A stretch of DNA of 11,964 bases from Gammaproteobacteria bacterium (lineage in GTDB: Bacteria; Pseudomonadota; Gammaproteobacteria; S012-40), in NCBI GenBank assembly GCA_029864945.1, contig JAOTSL010000067.1, forward strand, positions 1-11,964, in the 5' to 3' direction. How positions within the stretch are numbered: position 1 is the stretch's first letter; the number at the start of each line of letters is the position of its first letter. This document shows positions 6,556-11,964 of the stretch, in pieces. The notes beneath the pieces were generated by a model, which was not told where the DNA came from, did not search any database, and was given only the letters and a program-made list of their open reading frames with translations. The position numbers and the translations under genes were made by a program.

Positions 6556-6973
6556 TTTTTCTCTCCATTTTTCAATAGCCTTACAGAAAGTAAGTTCGAC
6601 ATTAATTCAAAATTCACAAGCATTGTAAAGATCAAATTCGAGTAAAACCAGATCATTTAACAGTATATTCTAATATACATGTATTGCTCAATATTAATAT
6701 AGAACATACAACAATAACTCATAAAACACGATTCAGATCACACATTTAGATCAATTATTCAATTTCTAGAATAACGGTTGATAAGTAAATTTCTTTAACT
6801 TAGCTATACCTAAATGTAGTTCACTTTACCTAAAACCCCAAAAACAACCATTTAACCTAAGTAAATTTGCTGAATTCGCTTCTCGATCATCTATTTTCAC
6901 TCAATGTGTTGCAATATCATGTTTATCTACTATTATGATGCATATGCAACACAGTTAAATGTACGGGGAAGTT
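6556..6973. other. 418-bp AT-rich divergent intergenic region
   Basis: This separates the DsrE-family gene (-) from the TA operon (+). I see no gene. It holds a possible DsrE promoter (6601-6629); four plus-strand AGATCA motifs starting at 6629, 6650, 6735 and 6748; three ACCTAA motifs starting at 6808, 6828 and 6855; an 11-bp direct repeat TAAGTAAATTT (6782-6792 and 6858-6868); and the TA promoter-operator at 6905-6953. The density of short repeats suggests binding sites, but none matches a regulator I can name. Confidence 0.55.
6905..6953 (+). promoter_or_regulatory. TA promoter inside an inverted-repeat operator
   Basis: A perfect 9-bp inverted repeat TGTGTTGCA/TGCAACACA (6905-6913 with 6945-6953) brackets a promoter: TTGCAA (6909-6914) as -35, a 16-bp spacer, and TATTAT (6931-6936) as -10. 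The left arm overlaps the -35 and the right arm overlaps the expected start near 6943. This is the usual arrangement for autorepression by an Xre-type antitoxin, whose gene starts 21 bp downstream. Confidence 0.65.
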
Positions 6974-7330
6974 ATGCATTTAAACCAGAAAAAAGAACCG
7001 AATCAAAGGCTAATCCTATCTAAAGCGCTAATAAATGCAGGTAAGGCACTGGGGTTGTCTCAGGCTGAAATAGGCAAAATTATTGGCAAAGATCGCACTT
7101 CTCTCTCTCGAGGGCTTGACCCGGAAAGTAAAGCAGGTGAATTGGCGCTATTGCTAATCAGATGTTATCGAAGCTTGTTCGTTTTGGTCGGCGGTAAAGA
7201 TGACGATATTAAACACTGGATACACACCGAAAACTTTCACGTAGGTGGTATTCCTGCAGAGCAAATGCTCACCGCTCAAGGGCTTGTTCATACGCTTGAG
7301 TATCTCGATGCGCTGCGTGGGAAAGTGTAG
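6974..7330 (+). CDS. Xre/MbcA/ParS-type antitoxin (DUF2384)
   Basis: This is the antitoxin of a type II toxin-antitoxin pair. In the family it binds and blocks the RES toxin and represses its own promoter. The protein (118 residues) has an N-terminal Xre-like helix-turn-helix region, AGKALGLSQAEIGKIIGKDRTSLSRG (about 22-47). The C-terminal toxin-binding region has LLLIRCYRSLFVLVGG (59-74), W82 and then GGIPAEQMLTAQGLVHTLEYLDALRG (91-116), the DUF2384 signature. I chose the ATG at 6974 because GGGGAA lies just before it; the spacing is short (3 nt). An in-frame ATG at 6959 would add five residues but has no ribosome-binding site. The stop overlaps the toxin GTG by one base (TAGTG), giving tight coupling. 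Confidence 0.93.
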   Translation: MHLNQKKEPNQRLILSKALINAGKALGLSQAEIGKIIGKDRTSLSRGLDPESKAGELALLLIRCYRSLFVLVGGKDDDIKHWIHTENFHVGGIPAEQMLTAQGLVHTLEYLDALRGKV

Positions 7331-8079
7331 TGCTTATCTGGAATTCGGTAAAAAATAACAGCTCACAGATTGTACTACGAGGCGATTTGATTCGCATCGT
7401 CGAGAGTCAGGAGCAAATTGCCAGCAGCCAACTTGTTGATACCCTGGAAGAGCAGGCGCAACTTGAAGAGATGCTTGAGCCATCCAAGCCAGTTTACCCT
7501 GCAGGAACACAAAAACGACATTATCTTTTATCCACGCCATTCCGTTACCCGCCTTTAGTTCATGGCTCTCGTTTTGGCTCCCGGTTTGAACCCAGTTTAT
7601 TTTACGCTTCAAAAAAAATATCAACGGCATTTGCAGAAACCGCTTTTTATCGATTTTATTTTTGGCTTGGTATGAGTCAGTCTCCTCCGTCAGGAAAGTT
7701 TGTTACCGAGCACACTGCGTTCACCGCGAGTTATTATTCCACGAAAGGACTGAAATTACAGGACTTACCATTTTCAGAATATGAGCGTGAATTAACAAAT
7801 CCCTCTCACTATAAAACAACCCAAGAGCTTGGCGGCAACATGAGAGAAAATGGTATTGAGGTTTTCGAATATGTATCAGCTCGAGATTTAGATAAAGGGT
7901 TAAACGTCGCATTATTTTCCCAAAACGTGTTAACCTCAAAAAAACCAAGGGAACAGCAACAATGGCTATGCGAAACAACAGCAGAAAAAGTATCTTTTTC
8001 ATCAAAAAGTGAAAAAATATTTAGCTATCCGCTCGCAAGTTTTTTGGTTAACGCGAAGTTTCCAATACCCGCAGTTTAA
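7330..8079 (+). CDS. RES-domain toxin (NAD+-targeting family)
   Basis: RES toxins of the MbcT/ParT class degrade NAD+ or ADP-ribosylate a target, stopping growth when not held by the antitoxin. The 249-residue protein is longer than the minimal RES domain of about 150. It belongs to the subgroup with an N-terminal helical part (LVDTLEEQAQLEEMLEPSKP, 35-54) and a core beginning HYLLSTPFRYPPLVHGSRFG (64-83). RES core residues visible are Arg81, Tyr92 (LFYAS) and Glu103 (AFAETAFYRF); the serine is probably further on, and I did not assign it. The GTG start at 7330 overlaps the antitoxin stop by one base. No disruption is seen, so the toxin looks intact. NAD+ glycohydrolase, NAD+ phosphorylase and ADP-ribosyltransferase activities cannot be told apart by eye. 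The downstream globin gene starts 37 nt later with no terminator between. Confidence 0.92.
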   Translation: MLIWNSVKNNSSQIVLRGDLIRIVESQEQIASSQLVDTLEEQAQLEEMLEPSKPVYPAGTQKRHYLLSTPFRYPPLVHGSRFGSRFEPSLFYASKKISTAFAETAFYRFYFWLGMSQSPPSGKFVTEHTAFTASYYSTKGLKLQDLPFSEYERELTNPSHYKTTQELGGNMRENGIEVFEYVSARDLDKGLNVALFSQNVLTSKKPREQQQWLCETTAEKVSFSSKSEKIFSYPLASFLVNAKFPIPAV

Positions 8080-8116
8080 AATTCAAACTCATCTAATACA
8101 TTAACAGAAGGTATAA

Positions 8117-8542
8117 ATGGGTAATTCGTTATATGAAGACATTGGTGGCTTGAGCACCTTAGAAAAAGTACATAGGATTTTTTACGATAAAATTTATGAC
8201 CATTCTTGGCTAAAAAAATTTTTCGAAAGTTTTGATCAGCAGGTGATTGAAGATAAACAAACATCGTTTATGGGCGAAAAATTTGGCGGGCCCGCCTATA
8301 CAGGCAAGCCCTTGAAGCAAGTGCATGAGAACATGTATATTTCGCAAGAATTAGCAGATATTCGACATAAGCTATTACGTGATTCATTGATAGAAGCGGA
8401 ATTACCAGAAGAACTGGCAGACCGCTGGTTACGCATCGACGACGCTTTTATGCAACAGGTAGTAAAAAAATCTATTGCTTCATTTTATCGAGATTATCGT
8501 TTCAAATATAAGCAGCGAATAATCCACCCCGAACCACGTTAA
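8117..8542 (+). CDS. Truncated (2/2) haemoglobin, group 1-like
   Basis: Truncated haemoglobins bind haem and handle O2, NO or related small molecules in the cytoplasm. The 141-residue protein starts with SLYEDIGGLSTLEKVHRIFY (4-23), containing the GG of the A-B turn and Tyr23 at the expected B10 position. FGGPAY (56-61) and TGKPLKQVHENMYI (62-75) follow, where His70 is the likely proximal F8 ligand. The C-terminal helices include DRWLRIDDAFMQQVV. The distal E-helix reads EDKQTSFMGEKFGG, with Lys47-Gln48 near the E7 position instead of the more common His-Gln. The tail after about residue 120 is basic and a little longer than in minimal forms. AGAAGG precedes the ATG at 8117. It lies 37 nt after the RES toxin with no visible terminator, so readthrough from the TA promoter is possible, and its stop is only 18 nt from the convergent nagZ stop. 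Group 1 versus group 2 is uncertain. Confidence 0.85.
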   Translation: MGNSLYEDIGGLSTLEKVHRIFYDKIYDHSWLKKFFESFDQQVIEDKQTSFMGEKFGGPAYTGKPLKQVHENMYISQELADIRHKLLRDSLIEAELPEELADRWLRIDDAFMQQVVKKSIASFYRDYRFKYKQRIIHPEPR

Positions 8543-8560
8543 TCCAAAGTTTATGTGTCG

Positions 8561-9601
8561 CTACTGATTTATCAAATCTTCAGCCGCACCAGCCGCAACC
8601 TGCCATTTTTCTGATTGCCTTAGTTCATTAAGTGTCGTTGTTTTACGTCCTTTCATTGCACGTAAACGATCCACCGACTTAGCACCCTGCGTCCAATCCA
8701 GTTGATCAAGCACCTCTACGGCACCTTCACGATTATTGCAGACCAGCACCATGTCACAGCCGGCATTTAATGCGATATTAGCTCTGTCGACAAATGAACC
8801 GGCCATGCCCGCCGCAGCCATATTTAAATCGTCGCTAAAAACAGCACCTTCAAATCCCAGTCGTTGACGTAAAACTTGCCCTATCCAGGCTTTAGAAAAA
8901 CCAGCTGGCTGATTATCCTGATCGGTATAAACCACATGAGCAGGCATTATGCCTTGTAGTATATTCAGAGAAATTAATTCAGCAAACGGCAAAACATCTT
9001 TTTCCATAATAATCGCTGTCGGTCGATCATCAACGGGCAACTCCAAATGAGAATCAGCCTTAACGGCACCGTGACCGGGAAAGTGCTTACCAACGCTAGA
9101 CATACCAGCTTCTTCAAGCCCCTGTATATAGGCGCGCGCTAACTGACTTACAATATGCGGGTCAGAGTGAAAAGCCCGATCACCAATCACTTCACTTTCG
9201 CCATAATCCAAATCCAATACCGGTGCAAAACTAAAATCGACACCCACGGCTGAAACCTCACTGGCCATTAACCAGCCCAAAGCTTTTGCAAGTGCCATCC
9301 CGTGTTCTGATGATTTATCATAAACATGCCCCAGTGGCCGTAATGGTGGCAAACGCGTGAAACCTTCTTTAAAACGTTGTACCCGCCCACCTTCCTGATC
9401 TACACAGGTAAGGATAGTTTGTTCGGTATTTTCGTGAATAGTTTTTGTTAGCGCCGTAATTTGCTCTGCTGATTCAAAGTTTCGCGCAAAATAAATTATC
9501 CCGCCGACCAATGGATGGTTAATTAATTCTATTTCTTCCTGGGTTATTTCTGTGCCCTGAAGATCGATCATCACTGGGCCTACATGATTTTTTTTGTCCA
9601 T
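8561..9601 (-). CDS. nagZ: Beta-N-acetylhexosaminidase NagZ
   Basis: NagZ is a cytoplasmic family-3 glycosidase that removes N-acetylglucosamine from anhydro-muropeptides during cell-wall recycling; in several gammaproteobacteria its products control AmpC induction. From the chosen ATG the protein has 346 residues, normal for the gammaproteobacterial single-domain form. Seen are DQEGGRVQR (68-76), the family signature KHFPGHG (172-178), the DSH dyad (Asp183-Ser-His185) that supplies general acid catalysis, and FSDDLNM, whose first Asp (257) is the expected nucleophile. AGCDMVLVCNN (280-290) closes the domain. The ATG at 9601 is preferred over an in-frame TTG at 9613, because GGAA lies 7-8 nt ahead of it and the protein then opens MDKKNHVGPVMIDL, as in homologues. 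It is the last gene behind two ABC permeases, 37 nt downstream on the same strand. Confidence 0.97.
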   Translation of the reverse strand: MDKKNHVGPVMIDLQGTEITQEEIELINHPLVGGIIYFARNFESAEQITALTKTIHENTEQTILTCVDQEGGRVQRFKEGFTRLPPLRPLGHVYDKSSEHGMALAKALGWLMASEVSAVGVDFSFAPVLDLDYGESEVIGDRAFHSDPHIVSQLARAYIQGLEEAGMSSVGKHFPGHGAVKADSHLELPVDDRPTAIIMEKDVLPFAELISLNILQGIMPAHVVYTDQDNQPAGFSKAWIGQVLRQRLGFEGAVFSDDLNMAAAGMAGSFVDRANIALNAGCDMVLVCNNREGAVEVLDQLDWTQGAKSVDRLRAMKGRKTTTLNELRQSEKWQVAAGAAEDLINQ

Positions 9602-9638
9602 TACTTTTTCCAATACTTTTTAAATATAGCGAGAAAAT

Positions 9639-10439
9639 CTAACGGGGACGACTTCTTACGTCGAGAATATCCCGCAACCTGTCGCCTAATAAATTAACTG
9701 ATAAAACGATCAATACCATGGCGATGCCAGGCGGCAATACCATGTGAGGAGCCACCAGCATATAAGCCGTTCCGTCACGAATCATACTGCCCCATGAAGC
9801 ATCTGGTGGCTGAACTCCCAGCCCCAAAAATGATAAGCCAGCTTCTGCGATAACGACGCCGGCAATACTAAATGTTGCTTCAACAATTAAAGGCGCGCTT
9901 ATCAATGGTAGCAAATGTCGTCGAATAATTGTAAACGATGGTGTCCCGAGGGAAATTGCAGCCTGAACATGATCACGATGCTTTAACGCCAAAACCTGGG
10001 CGCGGGCAAGTCTAGCAAACCCTACCCAACCTACAATTGACAAGGCTATAACAACATTCTCAATACCCGGCCCCATAATACCAGCAAAAGCGATTGCTAA
10101 TAAAATACCCGGTACAGCAAGAAATACATCAATCACTCGTACAATAAACAAATCAACCCAGCCGCCAAAATAGGCGCTGCTTGCACCAATGAAGGTGCCA
10201 ACCGTCATTGAAATAAAGGTAACCCACATTGCAACAACAAAAGAGGTACGTGCCCCCATTACGAGGCGATCCCAAATTGGCCGGCCTAAATCATCGTAAC
10301 CTAACAAGGCATTCATATCAGGGCCATTTAGGATTTTTGGTAACTGAACAGCATCTGGGGATAACGCCATCCAGGGACCAATGAGCGCAAAAATCGCCCA
10401 CAGCACCATAATAATAACCGGAAAGTATCGACTGATCAT
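9639..10439 (-). CDS. DppC/OppC-type ABC transporter permease
   Basis: This is one of the two inner-membrane subunits of a peptide, nickel or related-substrate ABC importer. The 266-residue protein has an N-terminal membrane helix (about 7-25) and the DppC-type periplasmic motif LLGYDDLGRPIWDRLVMGAR (45-64). Further helices follow around 70-90, 95-122, 125-140, 185-205 and 232-250. The cytoplasmic EAA loop AAISLGTPSFTIIRRHLLP (160-178) contacts the ATPase, and GLSFLGLGVQPPDASWG (201-217) with NLLGDRLRDILDVR (249-262) are typical of the subfamily. The ATG overlaps the upstream permease stop in ATGA (4 nt), with GGGG ahead of it. nagZ lies 37 nt downstream. No ATP-binding or substrate-binding subunit is in the window, so substrate cannot be assigned; peptides or muropeptides are suggested only by nagZ. 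Confidence 0.93.
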   Translation of the reverse strand: MISRYFPVIIMVLWAIFALIGPWMALSPDAVQLPKILNGPDMNALLGYDDLGRPIWDRLVMGARTSFVVAMWVTFISMTVGTFIGASSAYFGGWVDLFIVRVIDVFLAVPGILLAIAFAGIMGPGIENVVIALSIVGWVGFARLARAQVLALKHRDHVQAAISLGTPSFTIIRRHLLPLISAPLIVEATFSIAGVVIAEAGLSFLGLGVQPPDASWGSMIRDGTAYMLVAPHMVLPPGIAMVLIVLSVNLLGDRLRDILDVRSRPR

Positions 10440-11365
10440 TCGCCATCCCCTAAACGAATACGAGGATCAATTAACGCGTACACAATATCGGTTAATACAT
10501 TCACTGCAACGTAACTTAAGCTGATTAACAAAACACAAGCTTGCACGACCGGATAATCACGGCGCTTAATCGCTTCTATCGTTAGCTGACCAACACCAGG
10601 CCAGGAAAATATCGTTTCTGTAATAACCGCCCCGCCCAATAACGTACCGAGCTGAAGACCCACGAGTGTAATAACTGGTAACATGGCGTTTCGTAATCCG
10701 TGTCTCCAGATTATCTGCATTTCGGTGAGCCCCTTTGCTCTTGCTGTGCGGATGTAATCTTCATTCAACACTTCAAGCAATGTGCTACGAACCATACGCG
10801 CCAAAATCGCGGCCATGGAAGTGCCTAATGTAATTGCTGGTAAAATCATGGAACTCAGGCCTTCGTTACCACTCACTGGCAGCAGTCCCATCCACAAAGA
10901 AAAAACCATAATCAATAATGGTCCCATCCAGAAGTTAGGAATGGAAACGCCAAACAAACTAAAACTCATTGCGATGTGATCCCAGCGAGTTCCTTTTTTA
11001 ACCGCTGCGATGGCACCTAAAGGAATTGCGATGCAAACAGCAACCAAAATGGAAACGACTGCAAGTTGCGCTGTTGCGGGTATTCGCTGCGCAAGCAACT
11101 CTGAAATAGGTAGACGATAATGTATGGATTGACCAAGATCGAAGGATAAAAGACCAGTAAGATAATGACCGAGTTGAGTCAATACAGGCAAATCTAAACC
11201 AAGTGCCGCCCTTAATGCTTCGCGATCTGCAGGTCTGGCAGATTCACCTAACATCATTTCTATAGGATCGCCGGGCACCAAGTGAATGAGTAAAAACACC
11301 AGGCATGAAACACCTAGCACTACAAAAAGTGCACTAATTATTCGTGAAGCCAGGTAATTTAACAT
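10436..11365 (-). CDS. DppB/OppB-type ABC transporter permease
   Basis: This is the partner permease of the DppC-type protein. It has 309 residues, usual for the subfamily. It starts MLNYLASRIISALFVVLGVS and continues VFLLIHLVPGDP (23-34), the standard DppB opening with the first membrane helix. Other helices lie near 100-122, 132-160, 172-192, 230-250 and 275-298. The EAA loop is DYIRTARAKGLTEMQIIWRH (203-222), followed by GLRNAMLPVITL. ETIFSWPGVGQL (250-261) and the C-terminal DPRIRLG (300-306) are hallmark segments. The ATG at 11365 fits the family N terminus, though no clear ribosome-binding site precedes it. It overlaps the next permease by 4 nt. The 116 bp upstream separate it from a partial gene on the same strand; I see no strong promoter or terminator there. 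Confidence 0.93.
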   Translation of the reverse strand: MLNYLASRIISALFVVLGVSCLVFLLIHLVPGDPIEMMLGESARPADREALRAALGLDLPVLTQLGHYLTGLLSFDLGQSIHYRLPISELLAQRIPATAQLAVVSILVAVCIAIPLGAIAAVKKGTRWDHIAMSFSLFGVSIPNFWMGPLLIMVFSLWMGLLPVSGNEGLSSMILPAITLGTSMAAILARMVRSTLLEVLNEDYIRTARAKGLTEMQIIWRHGLRNAMLPVITLVGLQLGTLLGGAVITETIFSWPGVGQLTIEAIKRRDYPVVQACVLLISLSYVAVNVLTDIVYALIDPRIRLGDGE

Positions 11366-11481
11366 TTAGGTGTAGGGCTTCCGTTGAAAATATTGAGAAT
11401 TAATAAAACTTAGTTTCATAAACTGTTCATTAGTTTAATAAAAGTAATTGAAGATGCAAGAAATTATCCGACTATAACTTT

Positions 11482-11964
11482 TTATTGCATGCGAAGATCT
11501 AACTCATCATCACTAAACAAAAGACTGTAGCCTGATACATTATTTATGGACAATAAATCACCAATGGATTGAGCTAAGCAGACAAACGAGACCTGATCGT
11601 TAGCGTATTCAGTGATCAAATCTTCCACCCTGCTTTCAGGAAAAGAAAATATCTGCGGATTATTTTTTAGCGCGCCACTCAAGTTATTAGCTTTTTCTAA
11701 AACCGTTATGAACTGATTCATTGGTTTAAAAAACAGCTCTTCCAATTTATCTAACGATGCATTCTCCAGTACGCTGATATTATTACCCGTCCTTAAAACC
11801 CACCTTAAACCATATTCACGTATAAACTCACCGGTATTAGCCTGAAAAGCGGCATAACAAAATACGTTCTCTATAAACTGATCTCGATAATGCCTATCAT
11901 CCAGAATAGATTCATCAATTATTGGCAAAAAAGGATGTTGCTTAATGATTGCATCAGCGAATAA
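11482..11964 (-). CDS. Unrecognised protein, 5' part cut by the window edge
   Basis: The frame is open from the right edge: 160 codons are visible, beginning LFADAIIKQHPFLPIIDESI. A TTG at 11928 is the only start-like codon before the conserved-looking part and has no good ribosome-binding site, so the real start is probably outside the window. The product looks soluble and mostly helical, with no membrane segment or signal visible. Recognisable stretches are IENVFCYAAFQANTGEFIREYGLRWV and VSFVCLAQSIGDLLSINN. The C-terminal end is acidic (FSDDELDLRMQ). I do not recognise the family. It lies upstream of the permease-nagZ genes on the same strand but 116 bp away, so it may be independent. Confidence 0.65.
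   Translation of the reverse strand, partial: LFADAIIKQHPFLPIIDESILDDRHYRDQFIENVFCYAAFQANTGEFIREYGLRWVLRTGNNISVLENASLDKLEELFFKPMNQFITVLEKANNLSGALKNNPQIFSFPESRVEDLITEYANDQVSFVCLAQSIGDLLSINNVSGYSLLFSDDELDLRMQ

Noticed and set aside
6735..6760. CRP- or FNR-like palindrome near the second AGATCA pair
   Set aside because: Only one half-site fits (TGTGATCT or TTGATCT on the minus strand); the partner half has too many mismatches to call a dimeric site.
7334..8264. Minus-strand frames opposite the RES toxin and globin
   Set aside because: They are antisense to conserved coding sequence and lack start signals or domain features.
9602..9613. Longer NagZ starting at TTG 9613
   Set aside because: The ATG at 9601 has a better-placed GGAA and gives the usual NagZ N terminus.
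1..11964. CRISPR arrays, insertion sequences, tRNA or rRNA genes
   Set aside because: I saw no regularly spaced long repeats, transposase frames or terminal inverted repeats, and no tRNA or rRNA hallmarks anywhere in the window.

Overview
The window most likely comes from a gammaproteobacterium with a moderately AT-rich genome. The evidence is the close match of Mfd, CsiV, NagZ, the YbcJ-type S4 protein and the methylthioinosine phosphorylase to gammaproteobacterial forms. The spread-out order mfd ... methylthioinosine phosphorylase ... nagZ also resembles what I recall of the Pseudomonas mfd-nagZ neighbourhood. I cannot name the genus.

Layout. Positions 1-2405 (+ strand) hold the 3' two thirds of mfd and a small S4-domain RNA-binding gene 9 nt behind it. 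A bidirectional hairpin terminator at about 2438-2475 separates these from a convergent peptide deformylase gene (2499-3047, -). A 266-bp divergent spacer carries a near-perfect FNR/Anr-type palindrome and leads to csiV (3314-4366, +), a periplasmic cell-wall factor. A 325-bp stretch follows with a nested hairpin and no convincing gene. Next is a two-gene purine-salvage operon on the minus strand: hpt, then S-methyl-5'-thioinosine phosphorylase, overlapping by 8 nt. Upstream of it lies a monocistronic DsrE-family gene with a strong terminator.

An accessory-looking segment starts after a 418-bp AT-rich intergenic region. It holds a type II toxin-antitoxin pair of the Xre/MbcA/ParS-RES class, with a promoter embedded in an inverted repeat. 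A truncated haemoglobin gene follows 37 nt behind the toxin. The last third is on the minus strand: a partial unrecognised protein at the right edge, two DppB/DppC-type ABC permeases overlapping by 4 nt, and nagZ 37 nt downstream of them.

How the genes may work together. Methylthioinosine phosphorylase releases hypoxanthine, which the overlapping hpt gene product returns to IMP, so the pair closes a methylthioadenosine-to-purine salvage branch. NagZ recycles cell-wall muropeptides in the cytoplasm, so the two permeases in its operon may import peptides or muropeptides. CsiV acts on cell-wall synthesis in the periplasm. The TA pair looks like a standalone module.

I do not see a wholly new system. 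The most interesting items are the permease-nagZ operon, the 12-bp tandem repeat in the hpt leader, the toxin-globin linkage, the FNR-like site in the def/csiV spacer and the cluster of AGATCA motifs near the DsrE gene.
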